Under the pieces are notes generated by a model, which saw nothing but the letters and a program-made list of their open reading frames with translations, searched no databases and was not told the origin of the DNA. The translations under genes and the position numbers were made by a program. Shown piece by piece: positions 47,115-55,517 of a stretch of 64,000 bases of DNA (position 1 is its first letter; the number at the start of each line of letters is the position of its first letter). This DNA is from Granulicella cerasi (GTDB lineage Bacteria; Acidobacteriota; Terriglobia; Terriglobales; Acidobacteriaceae). The stretch lies in assembly GCF_025685575.1 (NCBI RefSeq), contig NZ_JAGSYD010000001.1, forward strand, positions 623,852-687,851, written 5' to 3'.

Positions 47115-48008
47115 TTAGAACGAATACTGATTGCAGACTTCGCGTGCGATGGCGACGGCGGCGCGGATGATCGGGGAATCATCCTCTGTGCGTGTGGCGA
47201 TGCCGATCTCCGAACAGATATCGTCTTCCAGCAGCTCGCGTACGGCAACGCCTTCGACGGCGGAGTTAACGACCATGCTGGGAAGAATCGCGATGCCTTC
47301 GCCGGCCGCGACCAGCGCGGGGCCAAGGTACATCTCATCGATCGTGTTCGACACCATCGGCTGAAAACCCGCCTTGATACATCGCTCGATGATGCGGTCG
47401 TGAAAGCCGGGCGCCCACTTGCGGCCGTAGAGAATGAAGCGTTCCTCCTGCAGATCGGAGAAGCGGATCTTCTCCTGCGCGGCGAGTGGATGCGACTCGG
47501 GCAGACAGATGACCAGCGGCTCATGATGCGCGGGGATGATGCGCAGGCCCTTGGCTTCCACCGGCAAACGCACGAAGCCGATATCGAGCGCAGAGAGTTG
47601 CAACTCTTCCACGGTGACGCTTGTGTGCAACGAGAAGAGATCGAGCTTCACATGCGGGCATGTGCGGTGGAAGCGCGTCGTGATGTTTGGCACGATCTCG
47701 CGCGAGGCCGAAGGTGGAAAGCCAAAGCGCAGGCGCACGGTTTGTTCGTTGGCCGCGCGTTTCGCGGCGAGCGCGGCTTCCTGCGCCGTGGCGAGCGTGT
47801 TCTTTGCGCCATCGAGGAAGGCTTCTCCTGCGCGCGTCAGCGCCACGGTGCGGCGGCTGCGATCAAAAAGCAAAACGCCTAGCTCTTGCTCCAGGCGTTG
47901 AATCTGTGCGGTGATGGCTGGCTGAGACAAATGCAGCGTACTCGCCGCCTGGACGAAGCTTCGCTTCTCCGCGACGGTGACAAACGCGTTGAGCGTTCTC
48001 AGTTCCAA
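47115..48008 (-). CDS. LysR-type transcriptional regulator
   Basis: 297 residues, TTG start at 48008 with GGGAGG upstream. Winged helix-turn-helix at about 1-60 (LRTLNAFVTVAEKRSFVQAA, LHLSQPAITAQIQRLEQELG, VLLFDRSRRTV), then the linker helix and an effector-binding domain (LRFGFPPSASREIVPNITTR, LDIGFVRLPV, ERFILYGRKWAPG). It is of the CynR/CatR/BenM-like branch, which bind small carboxylates or aromatics. Divergent from the TonB receptor and directly upstream of the minus-strand hydrolase operon, so it probably controls one or both. Confidence 0.93.
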   Translation of the reverse strand: MELRTLNAFVTVAEKRSFVQAASTLHLSQPAITAQIQRLEQELGVLLFDRSRRTVALTRAGEAFLDGAKNTLATAQEAALAAKRAANEQTVRLRFGFPPSASREIVPNITTRFHRTCPHVKLDLFSLHTSVTVEELQLSALDIGFVRLPVEAKGLRIIPAHHEPLVICLPESHPLAAQEKIRFSDLQEERFILYGRKWAPGFHDRIIERCIKAGFQPMVSNTIDEMYLGPALVAAGEGIAILPSMVVNSAVEGVAVRELLEDDICSEIGIATRTEDDSPIIRAAVAIAREVCNQYSF

Positions 48009-48460
48009 ACTAACCTCCCGGGGCTAGGGGCAGTCCATTGGCGCAAATATCTATCAACTGTGGCAAGAAGTCAATGGACAGTCGTACCACCACATCGCGC
48101 GACGACCGGATAACGCCCATGTATTTCAGATTTGTAAAAAATGATTGGACGCGATCCGGGGTGCATGTTTGAATCGAAATCAACTTGCAATAGTTACCCC
48201 TTTCATCAGGTCGCCTTCGAGCCGGTTTCTTGAGCCACTCAACCGGGACGCGGGATTGGTGTAGGCAAAACCAAGTCCACGAACTCGGTTCAACCTGACG
48301 GTGTTTTCGCTGTATCGCAGCATTTTTTCTGTTGTCTCTTGCTTTTGTCTGCCTGACTTATGAGTGGATCGCGAGACTCATAGGCTGGTGCGTCCTCCAC
48401 CGTTATTCGCCGGACTATTTCTGCTATCGCCGGCTCGCTAAGTTTGATGGAGAACTGCTT
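48009..48460. promoter_or_regulatory. Intergenic region upstream of the TonB receptor
   Basis: 452 bases between the divergent LysR gene and the receptor. An open frame extends the receptor upstream to 48332 but reads as non-coding. No terminator or aptamer was recognised. AAATGATTGGAC at 48139 recurs, inverted, at 36083. A long leader for the receptor mRNA seems likely. Confidence 0.4.
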
Positions 48461-51400
48461 ATGTCTTCGCCCGTACGCGATCTCACGGCTGCGTTTTGTC
48501 GCCGTATTCCTTACCTTGCCGGTGGTCTTGCACTTTCCGTTGCGATGACCGCATCGGGCCAGTCACTGGCCGGCCTTGGTGCTTTGAATGGTGTTGTGCG
48601 TGATCCTTCCGGCGCTGTGGTTCCCGGCGCTGACGTGGAACTCGTCAACAAGAACCTGGGCGTCGATCGTCACCTGAAGTCGACCTCCGACGGTCTTTAT
48701 CTCTTCCCTTCGCTGAACCCTGCCAACGGCTACGTCATCATCGTGACCGCCCCGGGCTTCGGCACCGCCAAGACCCTGCCGCTCTCTGTGCACGTGGGTG
48801 AACAGCTTGCCGTGCCGATGACGCTCTCCGTCAGCAGCAGCGAGAGCGTGACCGTGTCGGACGCCACCGCGCCGGTCGTCGACACCGCTAAGACCGAAAA
48901 CTCCGCGCTGATCAACCAGGAGCAGATCACGAACCTGCCGATCAACGGCCGCCGCGTGGACCAGTTCGCGCTGCTTTCGCCGGGTGTCGTGCAGGACGGT
49001 ACCTCGGGTGAAATCTCCTTCCACGGCATTCCGTCGGGTAACGCCTTCCTCCAGGACGGTGTAGACGTCACCAACCAGTGGTTCGTGCAGAACGCCGGCG
49101 GCAGCGCTGTGCTGTCCAACATCTCGCAGGACGCCGTGCAGGAGTTCCGTACGGAAATCTCCGGTTACTCGGCTGAGTTCGGTCGCGGCGCCGGCGGCGT
49201 GGTCAACACGATCACCAAGAGCGGAACGAACATGTTCCATGGTGGCGCGTTCTGGTTCTTCCGCAATCGCACGCTGAACGCCACCGACCTCTTCTCCAAG
49301 CGCACGGTGAACGGTGTTTCCACGGCCTTCAATCCGCCGGAGTATCGTCACCAGTACGGCGGCACGGTAGGTGGTCCGATCATCAAGGACAAGCTCTTCT
49401 TCTTTGCCAGCTACGAAGGCACGAAGCGTAACTTCCCCATCCAGTCGACGATTCTCAGCTCGACCGTGCTGGACGCCAACGGCCAGTTGATCACCGGCGC
49501 GGCGCAGGGTTGCGATACGACCGTTGCCACTGCGGCACAGTGCGCTGCGGTGCAGACTTACCTCAACCGCTTCCACAACGCCACCGTACCGCGCAGCCTG
49601 CAGCAGAACGGCGGCTTCGGTCGTTTCGACTGGCGCCAGAGCGAGAAGAGCACATGGACCTTCACGGGCAACGTGCTGAATTATTCGGGTAACCACGTCG
49701 GCGTCTCGTCGGCCGCGGTCACCGACGGCAGCGGCACCTCAGCCGCCGATTACAACGTCAGCACGCACATCCGTAACGGCCACATCTCGAACACCTACCT
49801 GGTGAACACCCGCATGGTGAACGAGTTCCGCCTCGGCATCAATAAGGACCGCCGCTTCCAGGGCCTGCCGAACGATCTGCTGCCCCCGGGCACGCTGCGC
49901 TCCGCGCTCTCGGTCGGTCCGGTCAGCAACCTGGGCGTGTCGGTGAATGCTCTGCCGAACGTACAGCCGAGCGAAACCCGTTACACCTTCGACGACAACT
50001 TCTCGATCACCAAGGGCAAGCACCTCATCAAGGTCGGCACCAGCCTTGCTTACCTGCGCAGCTACGAGAACGGTATCTACAAGGGACCGGGCCAGTACAC
50101 CTATAACAACTTCACCACCTGGGCACAGGATCTGACGCCGCTCGCGACCGATCCCCTGGCCGGCCGTCACTACGCTGGCTTCACGCAGTCCATCGGCCAT
50201 CCCATCACCCGAATCACCATCCGCGATTACGACTTCTTCGCGCAGGACCAGTGGCAGATTACGCAGAAGCTGCTGCTGAACCTCGGCGTACGTTACGACT
50301 ACGCGACCTACACGCAGCCGCCGACCCCGGCATTTGCCGCCACGGACAGCCGCGTCGGTCCTATCAACCAGCCGAAGCTGAACTTCTCGCCGCGTATCGG
50401 TTTCTCGTGGTCGGAGTTCGGTGGCAAGACGGTGGTCCGCGGCAACTACGGCATCTTCTTCAACCGCCTGCCCGGTGCGTCGATCACGCGTCTGCAGCAG
50501 CTCGGTGGAACGGTGCGTAAGTCGCTTCCGACGATCACGCCGTCCGTCAGCTACGCACCCACCTACCCGGCCGTACTCACCGATGCCGCTCTCTCGACGA
50601 TTCCTTCCTCGAGCGTGAACACGGGCTTCACCAAGCCCGGCCTCTCCACTCCGTATGTGCAGGAAGCTCAGCTCGGCATCGAGCAGGAGCTCACCCGGAA
50701 CACCAGCTTCAGCGTGGGCTATCTCTGGGCCCGCGGTCTGAAGTTCCTGCAGCGTTCGGACCTCAACATCGGAGCACCGACCGGCAGCGAGACCTACACG
50801 GTCACCGAGCTGAACGGTTCCACGCACCAGCTCGTTCTGCCGACCTACCTTGCCACCGGCAAGCGGTACTCGCAGTACGCGCAGGTGCTGCAGATCGATA
50901 ACTCGGGCCGCATCTGGTACGACGGCCTGCTCATGGAACTGAAGCACCGCGCCAGCCGCTTCCTGGAAGGTTCGATCAACTACACGTGGTCGAAGGCACA
51001 GGATCTGACGCAGGGCGCTGCCAGCAGCAACTACTACTTCAGCGATACGACCGATACGCTCTTCAATGGCGCGTTCCCGGTCAACGGCCGCAGCGGCTAC
51101 TCGTATGAAAAGGGTATTTCTGCGGAAGACGTTCGCCACCGCGTGGTGATCGCCGGCATCGCTCAGCTTCCGACGGATATGTTCCACGGAGACCTGAAGA
51201 AGCAGGCCTTCGGTGGATGGCAGTTGTCTCCGATCTTCGTCTGGGCGACTCCGCAGCACGTGAACTCGGTGCTGACGATCTCGTCTTCCAACAGCGCCTG
51301 GTATCAGTCGGGCAGCATCACCGGCCTCGGTGGTGAATCGCCTGCTTACAACCGCGTTCCGTTCCTGCCGGTCAGCAACCTTCCGCTCGGCACCACGGCG

Positions 51401-51664
51401 CAGCTCGATGCCCGCCTCACCAAGAAGTTCCCGATCAAGGCAGCACAGACGGTCGAGCTGAGCTTCGAGGCGATCAACGCGCTCAACCACATCCGCTACA
51501 CCTCCGTGAACCAGACGGGTTACACCGCCAACGGTGCCGCGGGTACGATCACCGCTGCTTCCAACGCATGGCCCTCGGGTTATACGCGCGGCACGGCGTC
51601 GGGCGGCTTCCCGGACGGCACGAACGCTCGCCGTGCGCAGGCCTCGGTGCGCTACACCTTCTAA
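48461..51664 (+). CDS. TonB-dependent receptor with carboxypeptidase-regulatory domain
   Basis: 1067 residues from ATG 48461 (GGAG eight bases upstream). Signal region RRIPYLAGGLALSVAMTASG, then a CarboxypepD_reg/Cna-like domain (LGALNGVVRDPSGAVVPGAD, VIIVTAPGFG). The plug domain shows NLPINGRRVDQFALLSPGV, FLQDGVDVTNQW, FRTEISGYSAEFGRGAGGVV. A long outer-membrane beta-barrel closes with aromatic-ended VRYTF. This architecture is the typical Acidobacteriota form. It imports large or scarce solutes across the outer membrane using TonB energy. Its place beside the LysR gene and the hydrolase cluster suggests it brings in their substrate; no SusD partner is present. Confidence 0.94.
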   Translation: MSSPVRDLTAAFCRRIPYLAGGLALSVAMTASGQSLAGLGALNGVVRDPSGAVVPGADVELVNKNLGVDRHLKSTSDGLYLFPSLNPANGYVIIVTAPGFGTAKTLPLSVHVGEQLAVPMTLSVSSSESVTVSDATAPVVDTAKTENSALINQEQITNLPINGRRVDQFALLSPGVVQDGTSGEISFHGIPSGNAFLQDGVDVTNQWFVQNAGGSAVLSNISQDAVQEFRTEISGYSAEFGRGAGGVVNTITKSGTNMFHGGAFWFFRNRTLNATDLFSKRTVNGVSTAFNPPEYRHQYGGTVGGPIIKDKLFFFASYEGTKRNFPIQSTILSSTVLDANGQLITGAAQGCDTTVATAAQCAAVQTYLNRFHNATVPRSLQQNGGFGRFDWRQSEKSTWTFTGNVLNYSGNHVGVSSAAVTDGSGTSAADYNVSTHIRNGHISNTYLVNTRMVNEFRLGINKDRRFQGLPNDLLPPGTLRSALSVGPVSNLGVSVNALPNVQPSETRYTFDDNFSITKGKHLIKVGTSLAYLRSYENGIYKGPGQYTYNNFTTWAQDLTPLATDPLAGRHYAGFTQSIGHPITRITIRDYDFFAQDQWQITQKLLLNLGVRYDYATYTQPPTPAFAATDSRVGPINQPKLNFSPRIGFSWSEFGGKTVVRGNYGIFFNRLPGASITRLQQLGGTVRKSLPTITPSVSYAPTYPAVLTDAALSTIPSSSVNTGFTKPGLSTPYVQEAQLGIEQELTRNTSFSVGYLWARGLKFLQRSDLNIGAPTGSETYTVTELNGSTHQLVLPTYLATGKRYSQYAQVLQIDNSGRIWYDGLLMELKHRASRFLEGSINYTWSKAQDLTQGAASSNYYFSDTTDTLFNGAFPVNGRSGYSYEKGISAEDVRHRVVIAGIAQLPTDMFHGDLKKQAFGGWQLSPIFVWATPQHVNSVLTISSSNSAWYQSGSITGLGGESPAYNRVPFLPVSNLPLGTTAQLDARLTKKFPIKAAQTVELSFEAINALNHIRYTSVNQTGYTANGAAGTITAASNAWPSGYTRGTASGGFPDGTNARRAQASVRYTF

Positions 51665-51690
51665 CTCCTGGCAGGAAACTGCCTTTACCC

Positions 51691-51723
51691 GACGCCCCGG
51701 CTGCTCCTCGCAGCCGGGGCGTC
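51691..51723 (+). terminator. Terminator after TonB receptor
   Basis: GACGCCCCGGCTGC (51691-51704) pairs with GCAGCCGGGGCGTC (51710-51723) around a five-base loop, then GTCTTG. Confidence 0.85.
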
Positions 51724-51870
51724 GTCTTGTGCGGCTATCGAAAGATAAGCGCGCCGTCCGCGGCGGGCGTTACGACGCCGAGGCGCGGAAACCACTATGA
51801 TGAACACAACGTTTCTCACCGAAGGAGGCGTCCGCGCTGCAATCTTCCTCAGCCGCGACGCAACGCTGAT

Positions 51871-52356
51871 ATGACCCCGATTTCGACCCTACGCCGCCTG
51901 GTTTTGCCGACTCTCTTCATCGCCGCATCCTGCACCGCCATGGCGCAGGCCGGGGTTCCAGGCACAGGCGGAGCGGGGCAGGGCCGCAGCATGGGCCGGC
52001 TTTCGCTGGGCGGCTCCTCGGGCGACCCGCACACGCCACATCGCACCATCGTCGGCCAGGTGATCGGCGCGGATGGCAAGCCGGTGCTTGACGCACAGGT
52101 TTACCTGAAGAACCTGCGCGACAACTCTGTCCGCATCCTCGCCGTCGACGACGAAGGCAAGTACAACTTCAGCCCGCTGCCCCTTACGCTCGACTTTGAG
52201 CTTTGGGCGCAGGAAGGCAACAAGCGCACGATCATCAAGCCGGTCAGTTCGTTCTCCCCGACCGAGTTTCTGAGCATCTCGCTGCGCTTCCCCGAGAAGC
52301 CGATCTATGTCGATCCGGTGGTGAAGAAGCCCGCCGCGACCACGGCCAAGCAGTAA
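51871..52356 (+). CDS. Exported carboxypeptidase-regulatory-like domain protein
   Basis: 161 residues from ATG 51871. Signal peptide MTPISTLRRLVLPTLFIAAS followed by CTAMAQ. A Gly-rich stretch (GVPGTGGAGQGRSMGRLSLG) leads to a small beta-sandwich domain: HRTIVGQVIGADGKPVLDAQ, VYLKNLRDNSVRILAVDDEG, KYNFSPLPLTLDFELWAQ. The same fold occurs at the N-terminus of the receptor upstream. Probably periplasmic. An in-frame upstream extension crosses the receptor gene and its terminator and is rejected. Function unknown. Confidence 0.85.
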   Translation: MTPISTLRRLVLPTLFIAASCTAMAQAGVPGTGGAGQGRSMGRLSLGGSSGDPHTPHRTIVGQVIGADGKPVLDAQVYLKNLRDNSVRILAVDDEGKYNFSPLPLTLDFELWAQEGNKRTIIKPVSSFSPTEFLSISLRFPEKPIYVDPVVKKPAATTAKQ

Positions 52357-52361
52357 CCTGC

Positions 52362-52395
52362 GAAGACCTCAGCCGATAGTGCGGCTGAGGTCTTC
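52362..52395. terminator. Bidirectional terminator built into a gene end
   Basis: GAAGACCTCAGCCG (52362-52375) pairs with CGGCTGAGGTCTTC (52382-52395) around a six-base loop. It overlaps the last codons and stop of the minus-strand PLP gene that ends at 52369. Confidence 0.82.
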
Positions 52396-53502
52396 CAGCA
52401 GATCGTCTACATCTTCTACGCCAATCGACAAACGCACCAGGTCCAGCGGCAGGCCACGCTGCTCGCGCAGCGCAGCAGGTACGCTCGCGTGCGACATGGA
52501 GTGCGGCACGCTGATGGTGGAGTGCGTGCTACCGAAGCTCACGGCAATCGCGAACAACTGCGCGTCCTTCGCAATGCGGTTTGCCTCTTCAGGTGAGCTT
52601 GCACGGAAGCTGATCACACTGCCGCCACCGCGCGCCTGTTGCGCATGGAGCTCGTGGCGCGCATGAGTTGCAAGCCCCGGAAAGAACACCTGCTGCACCT
52701 TCGCGTTTTGCGTCAGTGCCTCGGCGATCTTCATCGCGTTGGTCTGCTGCGCATCCATGCGGAGCTTCAGCGTCTTCAGCCCGCGCAGCAGCAGGAAGCA
52801 GTCCAACGGCCCGAGCGCCGTACCTTCGGAGTTCTGCACGAAGCGCAGTTCCTTCGCGATCGCCTCATCGTTGGCGACAAGAATGCCGCCGGTCGTGTCG
52901 CTATGTCCGCCGAGAAACTTTGTCGCCGAGTGCATCACCACGTGCGCGCCCAGCTCCAGCGGGTTCTGCAGATACGGCGACATCGTGCTGTTGTCCACGG
53001 CGAAGAGCAGCCCCGCTTCTTTCGCGATCGTGCCCAGCCCGCGCAGGTCGAGAATGCGCAGCAGCGGGTTCGTCGGCGACTCCGCAAAGATCAGCTTCGT
53101 GGCAGGGTTGATCGCATCGCGCACCTGCTGCAGATCGGTTGCATCGAGATAGCGCACACGAATGTTCGCGCGCTCCAGAATGCTGCCGAAGAGTCGGCTT
53201 GTGCCGCCGTACACATCCCAGTCGGCGAGAATCTCATCGCCGGGACGCAGCAGCCGCGTGATCGCCGTCGTCGCGGCCATGCCGCTGGCGAAAGCGAAGC
53301 CGTAGGCACCGCCTTCCAGCGCAGCGACCTGGTCCTCCAGCACTTTGCGCGTCGGGTTACCGCTGCGAGAGTAATCGAAAGCGCCATGCATATCGGCGCT
53401 TTCCTGCTCAAAGGTGGCGGTCTGGTAAATCGGCGTGGCCATCGCGCCGTACTGGTCGACCACCTCGCTCGCTAGCTGTTGCAGACGCGTGGCGAACTTC
53501 AT
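52369..53502 (-). CDS. Trans-sulfuration PLP enzyme (cystathionine synthase/lyase family), second gene
   Basis: 377 residues of the Cys/Met-metabolism PLP family. QTATFEQESADMHGAFDYSR, SGNPTRKVLEDQVAALEGG, FASGMAATTAI, VDNSTMSPYLQNPLELGA and the PLP lysine in HSATKFLGGHSD near 203. Could be cystathionine gamma-synthase, beta-lyase, gamma-lyase or O-acetylhomoserine sulfhydrylase; sequence alone does not decide. Its ATG overlaps the stop of the upstream family member by four bases, so the two are translated together, suggesting sequential steps of methionine or cysteine synthesis. Confidence 0.92.
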   Translation of the reverse strand: MKFATRLQQLASEVVDQYGAMATPIYQTATFEQESADMHGAFDYSRSGNPTRKVLEDQVAALEGGAYGFAFASGMAATTAITRLLRPGDEILADWDVYGGTSRLFGSILERANIRVRYLDATDLQQVRDAINPATKLIFAESPTNPLLRILDLRGLGTIAKEAGLLFAVDNSTMSPYLQNPLELGAHVVMHSATKFLGGHSDTTGGILVANDEAIAKELRFVQNSEGTALGPLDCFLLLRGLKTLKLRMDAQQTNAMKIAEALTQNAKVQQVFFPGLATHARHELHAQQARGGGSVISFRASSPEEANRIAKDAQLFAIAVSFGSTHSTISVPHSMSHASVPAALREQRGLPLDLVRLSIGVEDVDDLLEDLSRTIG

Positions 53503-54680
53503 GCCTTCGCTCCGAAGATCGCTGCAAACGCCTGCTCGAAGTCCGCGATGAGGTCCTTCGGATCTTCGAGGCCCACAGAAAGGCGAATGAGCCCGGAGCT
53601 AATGCCCAGACGGTCGCGCGTCTCGTCCGAGAGGTCGCAGTGCGAAGCCGTCGCAGGATTCGTGATCAGGGTTTCCACGCTGCCGAGGCTCTCGGCACAG
53701 GTGCAGAGCTTCAGCGCGTTCATGAACGCGAGCGCCTGCTCCGTGGTGGCCTTGAGCTCGAAGCTCATCATGCCGCCGAAGGCCTTCTGCTGCTTTTTCG
53801 CCAGCTCATGCTGCGAGAACGACTTGAGGCCGGGGTAGTTTACCTTCGCGACTAAAGGATGCGCTTCGAGCCACTCGGCGATGACGCCGGCGTTGCGGCA
53901 GTGCACCTCGAGGCGCGCAGGCAGCGTCTTGATGCCCTGCAGCGCGAGCCACGAATCGAATGGAGGCTGAATCGTGCCGATGGTCTTGCGCACCAGGCGC
54001 AGACGCTCAGTGATCGCTTCATCGTGCGTTGCCAGCGAGCCGCCGATCGTCGCATTGTGGCCGTCGATGTACTTGGTCGTCGAAAGCATCGAGATGTCCG
54101 CGCCGAGGTCGAGGCAGTTCTGCAGCACGGGCGTCATGAAGGTGTTGTCCACCGCGAGCAGCACGCCGGGCTGCTTGTGCGCTACTTCTGCAATGGCTGC
54201 AATATCCGTGAGGCGCATCGTCGGGTTCGCGGGCGTCTCCACGAAGATCAGCTTGGTGTTCGGCTTCATTGCCGTGGCCACCGCTTCGGGCTTCGCGGTG
54301 TCCACGTAGTCGAACTCGATGCCGAAGTTGCGGATGACCTGGTGGAAGAGGCGGATGGTGCCGCCGTAGATCACTTCCGAGAGGATGACGTGGTCGCCTG
54401 CCTTTAGCAGCGCGAAGCAAAGCGTGGAGATCGCCGCCATGCCTGAGCGGAAACAGAGCGCGTGCGCCGTGCCTTCAATCGCAGAGATCGCCTGCTCGAG
54501 TGCATTCACCGTGGGGTTCGCGCCGCGCGAGTAGCCGTAGCCCTTGGTGACGCCCACGCTCTCGTGGATGTACGTCGCCGTCTGGTGGATCGGGAAGAGG
54601 ATCGAGTTCGACTGCTTCTCGTAAGAGCGGTTCGAGTGGATGACCTTAGTGGAAGGCTGAAACGAAGGCTGATCGGACAA
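53499..54680 (-). CDS. Trans-sulfuration PLP enzyme, first gene
   Basis: 393 residues from TTG 54680, chosen for the GGGGAG seven bases upstream; the longer frame to 54758 has an Arg-rich leader unlike the family. Motifs: SILFPIHQTATYIHESVGVT, YGYSRGANPTVNALEQAI, CFRSGMAAISTL, VDNTFMTPVLQNCLDLGA and PLP lysine in STTKYIDGHNATIGG near 207. Together with the downstream gene it likely converts activated homoserine plus cysteine or sulfide to homocysteine. Exact specificity is open. A GCTCGG/CCGAGC hairpin (54732-54748) lies in the leader, but no SAM riboswitch core was found. Confidence 0.9.
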   Translation of the reverse strand: MSDQPSFQPSTKVIHSNRSYEKQSNSILFPIHQTATYIHESVGVTKGYGYSRGANPTVNALEQAISAIEGTAHALCFRSGMAAISTLCFALLKAGDHVILSEVIYGGTIRLFHQVIRNFGIEFDYVDTAKPEAVATAMKPNTKLIFVETPANPTMRLTDIAAIAEVAHKQPGVLLAVDNTFMTPVLQNCLDLGADISMLSTTKYIDGHNATIGGSLATHDEAITERLRLVRKTIGTIQPPFDSWLALQGIKTLPARLEVHCRNAGVIAEWLEAHPLVAKVNYPGLKSFSQHELAKKQQKAFGGMMSFELKATTEQALAFMNALKLCTCAESLGSVETLITNPATASHCDLSDETRDRLGISSGLIRLSVGLEDPKDLIADFEQAFAAIFGAKA

Positions 54681-54938
54681 GAGAAACTCCCCGGCGCACC
54701 GCGCCCTGCGGGTGAAGATGAGCGAAACGCGGCTCGGCGTCGCCGAGCGTGTCTCCATCGATCATCGTAATTACTTCAGAGCGGAGAGGCTAATTCGTTG
54801 CAGTCAATGGTGATCTTCGCGCATTCGATGGCGAAAAAGAGTGTTTGACTTTCCGGTGTGGGGCTGCGATGCTTCGGCTGTCACTCATTTCCATACTCGC
54901 GTACGTGCGCATTTGCGCAGCCGCACTCAGGAATCGCT

Positions 54939-55499
54939 ATGTCAACGCCTTATATCGGCTCCGTTATGGTTTTTGCGGGAAATTTTGCCCCGCGCGGCTG
55001 GGCTCTTTGCCAGGGCCAACTCATGAGCATCAGCCAATACACCGCTCTCTTCTCGCTTCTGGGTACTACATACGGGGGCAACGGTCAGACAACCTTCGGG
55101 TTGCCGAACCTGATGGGGCGTTCGATCGTAGGCGTTGGAGCCGGTCTTGGACTGAGCAATATGGTTTGGGGGCAGCTGGGAGGAGTGGAGAATGTGACTC
55201 TGCAGCCCGCGCAGATGCCGGCCCATAATCACGTGGTTTCCTTCGGCGCTTCTTCGGCGCTGGCGGACACCACTTCCCCAGTCGGTGCCTATCCAGCTCA
55301 GGTAAACTCTGTGGCCTCCGCGGGCCGCAGCGGGACCACGACAAGCGTAATGAACGCTTATACGGCAAGCCCGAATGGAAGTATGGGCGCGGCGACGGTG
55401 AGTATCAGTGGCGGCAGCCAACCTTTCGCTGTGCGCAATCCGTATCTCGCCATGAACTACTGCATCGCCCTCGTAGGCCTCTTCCCCTCGCGTAATTAG
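54939..55499 (+). CDS. Tail-collar domain protein (MdpB-like)
   Basis: 186 residues from ATG 54939 with AGGA upstream. The phage tail collar fold: YIGSVMVFAGNFAPRGWALC, QGQLMSISQYTALFSLLGTT, YGGNGQTTFGLPNLMGRSIV, then a Ser/Thr/Ala-rich variable part, and PYLAMNYCIALVGLFPSRN at the end. Non-phage copies are known as microcystin-dependent-protein-like and occur beside hydroxylase and sulfotransferase genes. No signal peptide is evident. Probably a surface or secreted trimeric structural protein; the modification genes just downstream make it a likely target. Confidence 0.88.
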   Translation: MSTPYIGSVMVFAGNFAPRGWALCQGQLMSISQYTALFSLLGTTYGGNGQTTFGLPNLMGRSIVGVGAGLGLSNMVWGQLGGVENVTLQPAQMPAHNHVVSFGASSALADTTSPVGAYPAQVNSVASAGRSGTTTSVMNAYTASPNGSMGAATVSISGGSQPFAVRNPYLAMNYCIALVGLFPSRN

Positions 55500-55517
55500 T
55501 CGGATTTGCCGTCAACG

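Noticed and set aside
54681-54860. SAM or SAH riboswitch before the trans-sulfuration genes
   Set aside because: Only a short GCTCGG/CCGAGC hairpin was found; the conserved aptamer cores are absent.
54939-55499. Prophage remnant at the tail-collar gene
   Set aside because: No other phage gene is nearby; the neighbours are modification enzymes, as in known non-phage tail-collar loci.
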